8,163 nucleotides of DNA from an archaeon (GTDB lineage Archaea; Iainarchaeota; Iainarchaeia; Iainarchaeales; Iainarchaeaceae), in assembly GCA_024653865.1 (NCBI GenBank), contig JANLHD010000050.1, positions 1 to 8,163 on the forward strand. Reading direction: 5' to 3'. Both the position numbers and the translations under genes were made by a program. This document shows positions 1 through 4,809 of this stretch, piece by piece; position 1 is the stretch's first letter, and each line of letters starts with the position of its first letter. The notes below the pieces were generated by a model. It saw nothing but the letters and a program-made list of their open reading frames with translations. It was not told where the DNA came from and ran no database searches.

Positions 1-446
1 ATTTGTTCGCCGATGAATGCGTCATCAGAGGCATACACGAATTTTGGGACTATAATGCAGCGAAAATCGAGCATAAAGCTGTTTGCAAACGGCATCACTG
101 ACATGTAGCTCTTGTTGCCGCCGGCGGAGCACAAAAATGCGATTGTTTTTCCCTTCCACGATGTGCCACCTAGTTCCATTAAGTTCTTTGCCGCAGCGTT
201 CACGTCGAAATTGTATATGGGTGCCGAGAATGTTATTGTTGCGGATTCCAAAATGCGTTTTCCCAATAGCTTGACGCTTTCGTGATTGTAGCACTCCTTT
301 CCGTCGCACTGCGGAAAATTGAATTCGGATGCGTCCATTATGGCGCATTCTTCGCCGTTTTTATCCAGGGCTTTTTTGAGCACATCGGCAAGGACTCTGG
401 ACTTGCTTTTTGGGTTGAGGCTGCAGCAGAGTATCAGGTGCTTCAT
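1..446 (-). CDS. NADPH-dependent FMN reductase family protein (3' end outside window)
   Basis: Flavodoxin-fold oxidoreductase of the SsuE/ArsH-like NADPH-dependent FMN reductase type; such enzymes use NAD(P)H to reduce FMN or a quinone, metal or thiol substrate in the cytoplasm. About 148 residues are visible and the frame stays open to base 1. It starts MKHLILCCSLNPKSKSR, where the family's phosphate-binding loop lies after strand 1. It continues with F-P-Q-C-D-G-K-E-C, a substrate-side A-P-I-Y-N-F loop followed by A-A-K-N-L-M-E-L, and F-L-C-S-A-G-G-N-K-S-Y, the usual second flavin-contacting loop. It is rich in Cys (seven visible). The ATG at 446 is the first start after the in-frame stop of the upstream gene. 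There is no Shine-Dalgarno sequence, but a TATA-like box lies about 25 bp ahead, so it may have its own leaderless transcript as well as read-through from the regulator. The precise substrate cannot be told. Confidence 0.82.
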   Translation of the reverse strand, partial: MKHLILCCSLNPKSKSRVLADVLKKALDKNGEECAIMDASEFNFPQCDGKECYNHESVKLLGKRILESATITFSAPIYNFDVNAAAKNLMELGGTSWKGKTIAFLCSAGGNKSYMSVMPFANSFMLDFRCIIVPKFVYASDDAFIGEQ

Positions 447-466
447 GGAATTGTTGGGTGTTGAAG

Positions 467-474
467 TTATTTTA
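467..474 (-). promoter_or_regulatory. TATA-like box for the FMN reductase gene
   Basis: The minus strand reads TAAAATAA here, centred about 25 bp before the ATG at 446. That is the distance at which an archaeal TATA box would place transcription initiation on the start codon. It overlaps nothing coding, because the upstream gene stops at 483. Confidence 0.45.
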
Positions 475-482
475 ATGGTTGC

Positions 483-998
483 TTATAACAAACCTTCTTT
501 GATTTCCTGCGTGAATTTCAGCACGTTGGTTTTTCCCACGCTTTCCTTTTCCAGCACGCCGCGGTCAATTAGTTTTTGCACGACCCTGTGGCTCTTGACT
601 TTTGTCATTCCGGGAAGCCTTGTGACCTCCGCCTGCAGGATTTTCCCGTTGTTTTCTATTAAAAGGTTCACGAGCTTTTTTTCCTCGGAATTCAGGAGTT
701 TCAGTATTACGTCGGTGTTTTTTTTCAATGATTTTTCCGTGGACTCGACCTTTCCTGACATCAGGTAATAGGTGCCTGCGCCGACGACGATGGCAATGGA
801 AATGACAAGTGGCAAGGCAGCCTCGAGGTCCCTTACCTGCTGTTCATGCGGGCAGGAAATCACGTTTCCAAGGTTGTCAACCTCGCAGGTTTCCGCATCG
901 GAGAGTTTGAAGCCTAATAGTGGGGCCGAAAAAATTGCGAGCGACAAAAATCCTGCAAGCAAAATTATTCCGGCAAGAATCTTTTGGTTTTGTTTCAT
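483..998 (-). CDS. membrane-anchored winged-helix transcriptional regulator with an extracytoplasmic Cys pair
   Basis: 171 residues. Segment 1 (about 7-29) is hydrophobic after a basic MKQNQK start. Residues 30-60 are polar and contain C38 and C49. Segment 2 spans about 61-80. Residues 93-168 form a winged helix: helices around N-S-E-E-K-K-L-V-N-L-L-I, a recognition helix T-K-V-K-S-H-R-V-V-Q-K-L, then a wing R-G-V-L-E-K-E-S-V-G-K-T-N-V-L-K-F. This is the MarR-like C-terminal wHTH architecture common in archaeal membrane-bound regulators. The positive-inside rule puts both the N-terminus and the wHTH in the cytoplasm and the two cysteines outside. It is divergent from the thiol-redox operon across about 115 bp, so controlling that operon is a natural inference; the external Cys pair could sense redox state or metal. 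The start ATG at 998 follows a TATA-like box and no Shine-Dalgarno. The ligand is unknown. Confidence 0.8.
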   Translation of the reverse strand: MKQNQKILAGIILLAGFLSLAIFSAPLLGFKLSDAETCEVDNLGNVISCPHEQQVRDLEAALPLVISIAIVVGAGTYYLMSGKVESTEKSLKKNTDVILKLLNSEEKKLVNLLIENNGKILQAEVTRLPGMTKVKSHRVVQKLIDRGVLEKESVGKTNVLKFTQEIKEGLL

Positions 999-1022
999 AA
1001 GGAAAAAACACGCCCAAAAACA

Positions 1023-1030
1023 AATTTAAA
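1023..1030 (-). promoter_or_regulatory. TATA-like box for the membrane wHTH gene
   Basis: The minus strand reads TTTAAATT, centred about 28 bp before the ATG at 998. This predicts a leaderless or nearly leaderless transcript, in line with the missing Shine-Dalgarno sequence. Confidence 0.5.
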
Positions 1031-1039
1031 TGCGATGCA

Positions 1040-1070
1040 ATGGTTTCAAGAACCGCTATATATGGTTTCA
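1040..1070 (+). repeat. direct repeat of ATGGTTTCA, possible operator
   Basis: ATGGTTTCA occurs at 1040-1048 and again at 1062-1070, 22 bp apart, flanking the TATATAT box of the operon. The first copy also forms the imperfect inverted repeat GGTT-N5-AACC (1042-1054). The location between two divergent promoters fits a regulator binding site. The repeat could also be chance in AT-rich DNA. Confidence 0.35.
1057..1063 (+). promoter_or_regulatory. TATA-like box of the 1114-4556 operon
   Basis: TATATAT, centred at 1060. Initiation about 25 bp downstream (near 1085) would give a leader of about 29 nt. This is the one clear unit start here with a leader, and it carries the Shine-Dalgarno sequence GGGGTGAT (1101-1107 region). 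Confidence 0.5.
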
Positions 1071-1100
1071 CCACAAGTTAGTGCAGATTTTAACCTTAAG

Positions 1101-1107
1101 GGGTGAT
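1101..1107 (+). promoter_or_regulatory. Shine-Dalgarno GGGTGAT that decides a TTG start
   Basis: GGTGAT matches the complement of the archaeal 16S rRNA 3' end. It lies 6 nt before TTG at 1114. The in-frame ATG at 1030 is upstream of the predicted promoter and inside the divergent regulatory region, so it is rejected as the start. Confidence 0.6.
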
Positions 1108-1113
1108 GAGTTT

Positions 1114-1794
1114 TTGAAAAATGGAATTGAACAGGAAACCATTGTATATGCCCTAGCGTTTTTGGTGCTTGGGACAATGGCATTCAACGTTTACCTGCAG
1201 GGAGACATCTCAAAGCAGGTGGAAATACAGAGCTCGGCAATGGGCAACATGCGATTTGCGCAGGCGCCTGTTGGCACGCAAAGCGCGCAAGGTGGCGCAC
1301 AAAACAGCGGAGTGATTTCATTCCAGGAATTCCTCCCAAAGGGCGTTCCGGCAATATACGGCGCGGAACTCGGAGTTAGCTTCGACAAAACCGTTGAAAG
1401 CCTAAACGTGCTTTCGGGGCTCGATGGGGACCTTTTCCCGAATGGAAAGTTAAGGTTCGCCGACCTCGATGATGCGGCAAAGCAGGATTATATCAGGCTC
1501 GGAATGAGCATTTCCTGCGAATATTGCTGCGGCGCGGAATACATTGTGGCTCCGAACGGCCAGCCCGCATGCGGATGCGCGCACAGTGCGGCAATGAGGG
1601 GGCTCGCAATGTACCTGCTGAAAAACCACAGGGCAGAGTTCACGAATGAACAAATCCTGGAGCAAATGACTATGTGGAAAACAATGTTTTTCCCGAAGCA
1701 AATGTACCAAAAGGCTGTCCAGCTCCAATCGGAAGGCACAAGCCTGACCGGCACGGTACTAGATGAAGTGCCTGACATGGTGGGAGGCTGCTAA
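1114..1794 (+). CDS. membrane-anchored extracytoplasmic CCG...C-x-C-x-H protein with VPDMVGGC tail
   Basis: 226 residues, function not established. One hydrophobic anchor (about 8-27) is followed by a polar, probably coiled stretch and a Gln/Ala/Gly-rich linker to about residue 66. A globular domain follows, with C135, C138-C139 in C-E-Y-C-C-G, then C153, C155 and H157 in A-C-G-C-A-H-S-A-A-M-R-G-L-A, then helices up to about residue 215. The protein ends in VPDMVGGC, so C226 is the last residue. The Cys/His set looks like a soft-metal or thiol site and resembles the PCYCGC-motif idea of bacterial lipoproteins, though I cannot confirm homology. A related domain closes the rhodanese lipoprotein at 4810-5994. 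It is the first gene of the operon with the redoxin and CcdA, so its cysteines are plausible clients. TTG start chosen from the GGTGAT site. Confidence 0.8.
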   Translation: MKNGIEQETIVYALAFLVLGTMAFNVYLQGDISKQVEIQSSAMGNMRFAQAPVGTQSAQGGAQNSGVISFQEFLPKGVPAIYGAELGVSFDKTVESLNVLSGLDGDLFPNGKLRFADLDDAAKQDYIRLGMSISCEYCCGAEYIVAPNGQPACGCAHSAAMRGLAMYLLKNHRAEFTNEQILEQMTMWKTMFFPKQMYQKAVQLQSEGTSLTGTVLDEVPDMVGGC

Positions 1795-1795
1795 A

Positions 1796-2053
1796 ATGAC
1801 GGAAAAAGAGGAGAATGTAACCATGAGCAAGAACACAATAGTTGCGCTGATTTTGGGCGCAATGTTCCTTTTGGCGGCGTTCCAGACCATACAACTCTCG
1901 GAGCTAAAGCAGGAAGTGAACACACAAAAAACAACAATTGAAGGCATGATGGGAAACGCGGCGCTTTCTGCCGCACCCACGGGGCAGGCAAGCGGTTCTG
2001 CGGCATTGCCGCAGAGCCTTCAGAATGTCCCCGATATGGTTGGGGGCTGTTAA
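1796..2053 (+). CDS. small anchored coiled-coil protein with the same VPDMVGGC tail
   Basis: 85 residues, family not recognised. A charged start (MTEKEENVTMSKN) leads into one hydrophobic anchor (about 14-32), then a short heptad-like coil around Q-L-S-E-L-K-Q-E-V-N, an Ala/Gly/Ser-rich linker, and the C-terminal VPDMVGGC also found on the preceding gene. The final residue is its only Cys. Topology should place the linker and tail outside. The start is ATG 1796, one base after the upstream stop; the sequence GGGAGG inside the tail codons of the previous gene (1782-1787) supplies its ribosome-binding site. An alternative is ATG 1823 (MSKNTIVAL) after GAGGAG. It looks like a flexible arm presenting a single terminal thiol, which is inference. 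Confidence 0.72.
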   Translation: MTEKEENVTMSKNTIVALILGAMFLLAAFQTIQLSELKQEVNTQKTTIEGMMGNAALSAAPTGQASGSAALPQSLQNVPDMVGGC

Positions 2054-2497
2054 GTGAATAATAGCTTAACCGAAAAAGTTGCCGGGGGCGCTACAGCCGC
2101 CTCCGGCGCCCTCAGTTTCTTGGGCGGCTGGCAGGTTTGCCACAACATATGCCTTGGCCTAATAGCAGTGCTTGCACTCATGGGAATCAGCGTTAATGGA
2201 ATGCCGCTTGAGTTCCTTGCGGACTATGCGGCGCCTCTTTGGACAATCGCGGCTGCACTGTTGCTGTTCACGGGGTACATGTACGTGAAGCACAAGTGTG
2301 TTTCAAAGAACATGCTAGCGGCGAATGCGGGATTGATAATTGCGGCAACCCCTTTTTCGCAAGCCGACCCTTACAGGATTGGCCTGTGGAGCATAGGTTT
2401 TGGGTTGGTTGGAGTGGCGGTTTACAATTACGCAAAAGAAAAACTATCAAAAAAAATGGAGGAAAAAAAATGTTGTCATACACAAACGCAGCGATAG
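2054..2497 (+). CDS. four-span membrane protein with C-H-N-I-C motif
   Basis: 147 residues; I do not recognise a named family. Hydrophobic segments lie at about 32-50, 60-79, 87-101 and 110-126. C29 and C33 form W-Q-V-C-H-N-I-C at the start of segment 1, C82 follows segment 2 in K-H-K-C-V-S-K-N, and C140-C141 lie in the Lys-rich tail K-C-C-H. Paired cysteines at the mouth of the first helix plus a Cys-Cys tail recall MerT/MerC-type metal transporters in layout, but the motif order is not theirs, so this is only a resemblance. GTG start at 2054 directly abuts the TAA of the previous gene. The 3' end overlaps the next gene by 28 nt, showing tight translational coupling. Confidence 0.72.
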   Translation: MNNSLTEKVAGGATAASGALSFLGGWQVCHNICLGLIAVLALMGISVNGMPLEFLADYAAPLWTIAAALLLFTGYMYVKHKCVSKNMLAANAGLIIAATPFSQADPYRIGLWSIGFGLVGVAVYNYAKEKLSKKMEEKKCCHTQTQR

Positions 2498-2715
2498 CAT
2501 TGGTCGTTATAGTGGGCATAGCAATGCTTGGTTCGGCTGTGCTCAATTTGAATATGCAGGCGCCAAGTTCGGCGCTTGAGAACACGCCGGCGAATTATCA
2601 GCAATTCGCTGCCGCGGAACTGCCGGATAAATGCGCAGTGCCACCGGGACAGGACCCTGTGAAATGGAAGGAGCATTTGGGCCATCACCCGGACCAGTAC
2701 GCGGAGTGCCTATAA
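2470..2715 (+). CDS. small anchored protein with C-terminal HLGHHPDQYAECL motif
   Basis: 81 residues. A hydrophobic anchor (about 7-25) is followed by a linker and a compact C-terminal segment: C55 in L-P-D-K-C-A-V-P-P-G, W66, H69, H72-H73 and C80 in HLGHHPDQYAECL. Two Cys and three His in about 26 residues make a plausible extracytoplasmic metal site (inference). I believe similar H-L-x-H-H-P-x-x-Y-x-x-C-L tails occur in other archaeal small proteins, but I know no assigned function. The start is ATG 2470 because GGAGG at 2458-2462 lies 7 nt ahead; the longer upstream open frame is a shadow of the overlapping four-span gene. Its stop codon overlaps a TATA-like box for the next gene. Confidence 0.75.
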   Translation: MLSYTNAAIALVVIVGIAMLGSAVLNLNMQAPSSALENTPANYQQFAAAELPDKCAVPPGQDPVKWKEHLGHHPDQYAECL

Positions 2716-2718
2716 AAC
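2711..2718 (+). promoter_or_regulatory. possible internal TATA box before the redoxin gene
   Basis: TATAAAAC overlaps the stop codon of the preceding gene and is centred about 33 bp before ATG 2747. It would give a leader of some 6-8 nt, which keeps only part of the GAGGGATGAT site. It could let the redoxin-CcdA half be expressed on its own. Confidence 0.35.
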
Positions 2719-2746
2719 AAAAATTTTGGAAATTGAGGGATGATGC

Positions 2747-3334
2747 ATGGATTTGAACAAAACTATACTGATAGGAATAGTCGCAGTGGTTGTGCTGGTT
2801 GGCGCGTTCACGGTTTTCAAAACCACGGGCTTTGCGGCAGCCGTGGATCCAATCGGCACGGGGGCAAGCACCAATATTGGGGACAATGCCCCCTTATTTT
2901 CCCTCAAGAATTTGGATGGCAAAACCATAAACCTTGCCGATTATAAGGGGAAAACAGTGGTGTTGTTTTTCAACGAGGGGGGAATGTGCTATCCTTCATG
3001 CTGGAACCAGATAAAGGAACTCGCGGTTGATGAAAGGTTCAACAATTCCGAGGTTGTTTCGTTCTCCATAGTTGTGGACAGCGAATCGGATTGGAAAAAA
3101 ATCACATCACAAGTGCCAGGATTTCCCGCATCGGGAATACTGTTCGATTCCAAGGCAGAGGTTTCCTCCAAGTATGGGGCCCTCGATATGCCTTCCTCAA
3201 TGCACGGGGGGCAAATGCCGGGACACACATACTACATAATTGATGGGGCGGGTGTGCTCAGATATGTTTTTGACGACCCGAAAATGGGAGTGAGAAACGA
3301 AATGCTTGCAGGGGAAATCGCAAAGTTCGCGTGA
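2747..3334 (+). CDS. membrane-anchored redoxin (AhpC/TSA-TlpA-like thioredoxin fold)
   Basis: 195 residues. A single N-terminal anchor (about 6-24) and a short linker precede a thioredoxin-fold domain from about residue 44: G-D-N-A-P-L-F-S-L, then L-A-D-Y-K-G-K-T-V-V-L-F-F, then the active site G-G-M-C-Y-P-S-C-W-N-Q-I with C81 and C85. A Cys-x3-Cys pair is longer by one residue than the usual C-x-P-C-W of related redoxins. A second oddity is M-H-G-G-Q-M-P-G-H near residue 155, a Met/His-rich loop before the cis-Pro-equivalent region. It should act outside the membrane as a thiol reductant, peroxidase or disulfide reductase. The CcdA gene follows directly and is the natural electron donor. ATG 2747 has GAGGGATGAT just before it. 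Confidence 0.88.
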   Translation: MDLNKTILIGIVAVVVLVGAFTVFKTTGFAAAVDPIGTGASTNIGDNAPLFSLKNLDGKTINLADYKGKTVVLFFNEGGMCYPSCWNQIKELAVDERFNNSEVVSFSIVVDSESDWKKITSQVPGFPASGILFDSKAEVSSKYGALDMPSSMHGGQMPGHTYYIIDGAGVLRYVFDDPKMGVRNEMLAGEIAKFA

Positions 3335-3340
3335 TTGAAA

Positions 3341-4219
3341 ATGGCTGATTTCCTCCTGGGCGCATCACTCATAACCGCATTCATTGCGGGAATGGCTGCA
3401 TTGTTCGCCCCGTGCTGCATAACCGTACTTTTGCCGGCCTATCTTGGCTCGGTTTTCAGGCAGCGTGCAACTATATTTCTCATGACGTTTGTATTTTTCC
3501 TTGGCCTGCTCACGGTTTTTTTGCCGCTTGGCCTTGGAATCGCGGCGCTGGGGGAATTTTTTGCCCAGTTCCATGACACGTTCTTCATTCTGGGCGGAGT
3601 GTTCCTCGCATTATTGGGCGCGATGATACTTCTTGGAATCCATGCATCCTTGCCGTTCTCGGTTGCCCCAAAGGCGGGCATAACTGGAATTGGTTCCGTG
3701 TACGTGCTTGGGATATTTTCGGGCTTTGCAACAATGTGCTGTGCACCCGTGCTTGCGGGGGTTCTTGCTCTCGCCGTGCTTCCCGGCTCGGTTCTTTTGG
3801 GTGGATTGTATTCCCTTGCGTACGTGCTTGGGATGGTGGCGCCGCTGTTTTTGATTTCATACTTTGCGGACAAAACATCGGCTGTGCAAAAAATGCGCAA
3901 ATTAAACAAGCCGATTTGCTACAATGTTTTGGGCAGGGAAGTTAGGATAAGATTATCAGATGCGATTGCGGGAACAATGTTTTTGCTAATGGGCGCGTTC
4001 ACGATTTATCTCGCACAAACTGGGGGATTGCAGCAAATGAGCGCATCAAAACTGGAAACAAATATCCTCATGGCAAGCCTTACGCAAATGCTGCAGGAAA
4101 ACCTCTCAGGGATTCCCGATTATGCGATTATTGCGATAACAATTGCAATTGCCGCAGTGGTTGTGTACAAGGCAATGGAGGCGATTAAAAAAGGCAAAAA
4201 AACTGGGGGGATTGAATGA
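3341..4219 (+). CDS. ccdA: CcdA-type transmembrane thiol-disulfide transporter
   Basis: 292 residues. CcdA/DsbD-beta proteins pass electrons from cytoplasmic thioredoxin to extracytoplasmic thiol proteins through two membrane cysteines. Here these lie in A-P-C-C-I-T-V-L-L-P (C25-C26, segment 1) and T-M-C-C-A-P-V-L-A-G (C133-C134, segment 4), each as a Cys-Cys doublet. Six core segments are evident. A basic cytoplasmic insert near 190-212 (K-M-R-K-L-N-K-P...R-I-R-L) and an additional C-terminal segment with a Lys-rich end make it longer than the roughly 190-240 residues usual for CcdA. Start ATG 3341 is favoured, since GTGAT overlapping the previous stop sits 5 nt ahead; TTG 3335 is the alternative. 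Its partner should be the anchored redoxin immediately upstream. No cytochrome gene is nearby. Confidence 0.9.
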   Translation: MADFLLGASLITAFIAGMAALFAPCCITVLLPAYLGSVFRQRATIFLMTFVFFLGLLTVFLPLGLGIAALGEFFAQFHDTFFILGGVFLALLGAMILLGIHASLPFSVAPKAGITGIGSVYVLGIFSGFATMCCAPVLAGVLALAVLPGSVLLGGLYSLAYVLGMVAPLFLISYFADKTSAVQKMRKLNKPICYNVLGREVRIRLSDAIAGTMFLLMGAFTIYLAQTGGLQQMSASKLETNILMASLTQMLQENLSGIPDYAIIAITIAIAAVVVYKAMEAIKKGKKTGGIE

Positions 4220-4425
4220 TTGGTAAAATTGTGGAAAGTGCGAAGCGAAATCACATTGCGCAAATGGCGATATGCTGCCTGCTGCCAGTTGTGCTGATAA
4301 TCGGTCTCAAGGTGCTTGGCTATAACGAACCTTGGGTATTTGCGCTCGCAATAGCCGTGTGCGTGGGCTCGCACATTGCAATGGGAATAATCGGGGCTCA
4401 AAAGGAGGGGGCTTCATGCCACTAG
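4216..4425 (+). CDS. two-span small membrane protein, DUF2933-like
   Basis: 69 residues with two hydrophobic segments (about 16-35 and 40-59). The first begins H-I-A-Q-M-A-I-C-C-L-L-P. An I-C-C-L-x-P start with a His near the second helix (G-S-H-I-A-M) is reminiscent of DUF2933 small proteins found with copper or heavy-metal resistance genes; I rate that match as moderate. The tail ends G-A-S-C-H, another Cys within the last residues. The start ATG overlaps the CcdA stop (ATGA), with a G-rich site GGGGGGAT ahead, so it is translationally coupled to CcdA. Confidence 0.68.
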   Translation: MIGKIVESAKRNHIAQMAICCLLPVVLIIGLKVLGYNEPWVFALAIAVCVGSHIAMGIIGAQKEGASCH

Positions 4426-4556
4426 GATTAGAAAAATTTGGCCTTGAAAAGTACAGGGGGTGGATTGAAAACGGTTTTTGGGTTTTGGTGCTTGCGGTGG
4501 TGTACATTGCAATGCAAAAGGCAATGCACCCGGGGTGGACGATATTTGGAATATGA
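4416..4556 (+). CDS. 46-residue single-span protein, last gene of the operon
   Basis: Unrecognised. The N-terminus is amphipathic (MPLGLEKFGLEKYRGWIENG), followed by one hydrophobic span F-W-V-L-V-L-A-V-V-Y-I-A-M and an end reading K-A-M-H-P-G-W-T-I-F-G-I. It has no Cys, unlike its neighbours. Reality is supported by a strong ribosome-binding site (AAAGGAGGGG, 4401-4410) 5 nt before the ATG and by overlap with the preceding gene by 10 nt. It could be an accessory subunit of the CcdA complex, which is inference only. Confidence 0.62.
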   Translation: MPLGLEKFGLEKYRGWIENGFWVLVLAVVYIAMQKAMHPGWTIFGI

Positions 4557-4569
4557 CTACGCCCAAGAA

Positions 4570-4731
4570 TTATTCCTGAATTGATTTTTTGGCTATTTTG
4601 GGGTCGCAGGTGTTCGGGTGCTCTTTGCACCAGGTTTCGCACGCATCTGCGTGGCTTTTTTCGCGGTACTTCATGCCACAAATAGTGCACTCAAACGCGC
4701 CGGCACCCATAAAAAAAATTTTTTTTGCCAT
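4570..4731 (-). CDS. 53-residue Cys-rich finger protein (C-x2-C...C-x3-C-x2-H...C)
   Basis: Starts MAKKIFFMGAGAFECTICGM. Cysteines are at 15, 18, 31, 35 and 42, with His at 27 and 38: E-C-T-I-C-G-M-K-Y, then H-A-D-A-C-E-T-W-C-K-E-H and T-C-D-P-K-I. The pattern C-x-x-C-G-(L/M)-x-Y...C-E-x-W-C-K-E-H-x-x-C is one I recognise from tiny archaeal and Patescibacteria proteins of unknown role, most likely a zinc or soft-metal finger. It has no membrane segment, so it is cytoplasmic. ATG 4731 is chosen over ATG 4710 because a TATA-like box lies about 27 bp ahead, giving a leaderless start. It is divergent from the rhodanese lipoprotein gene and convergent with the operon, only 13 bp from its end. The coding start contains an A8T8 tract. 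Confidence 0.75.
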   Translation of the reverse strand: MAKKIFFMGAGAFECTICGMKYREKSHADACETWCKEHPNTCDPKIAKKSIQE

Positions 4732-4754
4732 ACAAACCTAATCGCCGCAAATTT

Positions 4755-4762
4755 GATTAAAT
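4755..4762 (-). promoter_or_regulatory. TATA-like box for the Cys-rich finger gene
   Basis: The minus strand reads ATTTAATC, centred about 27 bp before ATG 4731. An 8-bp palindrome CAAATTTG (4748-4755) adjoins it on the downstream side. Confidence 0.45.
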
Positions 4763-4779
4763 TGATGTTTCAAAAAGTG

Positions 4780-4787
4780 ATATTAAT
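4780..4787 (+). promoter_or_regulatory. TATA-like box for the rhodanese lipoprotein gene
   Basis: ATATTAAT, centred about 26 bp before ATG 4810, predicting a leaderless transcript. It overlaps a copy of ATGGTTTC (4786-4793), the same octamer that flanks the operon promoter at 1040 and 1062. Confidence 0.45.
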
Positions 4788-4809
4788 GGTTTCTGACCAA
4801 CGTTTATGC

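Noticed and set aside
447..485. Stop-codon read-through or fusion of the wHTH gene with the FMN reductase
   Set aside because: Both are in the same frame with only one TAA and 11 sense codons between them. The reductase has a complete start of its own and a TATA-like box 25 bp ahead, so separate translation explains it better.
319..768. Plus-strand open frame of 149 codons
   Set aside because: It is antisense to the FMN reductase and wHTH genes, has a low-complexity Ser/Phe-rich translation and no start signals.
1030..1113. ATG 1030 as start of the first operon gene
   Set aside because: It lies upstream of the TATATAT box and inside the divergent promoter region; TTG 1114 has a GGTGAT site at proper distance and directly precedes the membrane anchor.
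2811..2823. Perfect palindrome GGTTTTCAAAACC
   Set aside because: It falls in the anchor-linker codons of the redoxin and no promoter element accompanies it; probably chance.
3439..3909. Minus-strand open frame of 156 codons
   Set aside because: Shadow of CcdA; the translation is Pro/Arg/Thr-rich without domain features.
4585..4590. T6 run as terminator for the operon
   Set aside because: Too short, and it lies inside the convergent finger gene; I cannot tell it from ordinary codons.
4618..4809. Upstream extension of the rhodanese gene to 4618
   Set aside because: The extension runs through the opposite-strand finger gene, lacks a ribosome-binding site and would bury the lipoprotein signal at residue 65 and beyond. 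The signal and TATA box point to ATG 4810.
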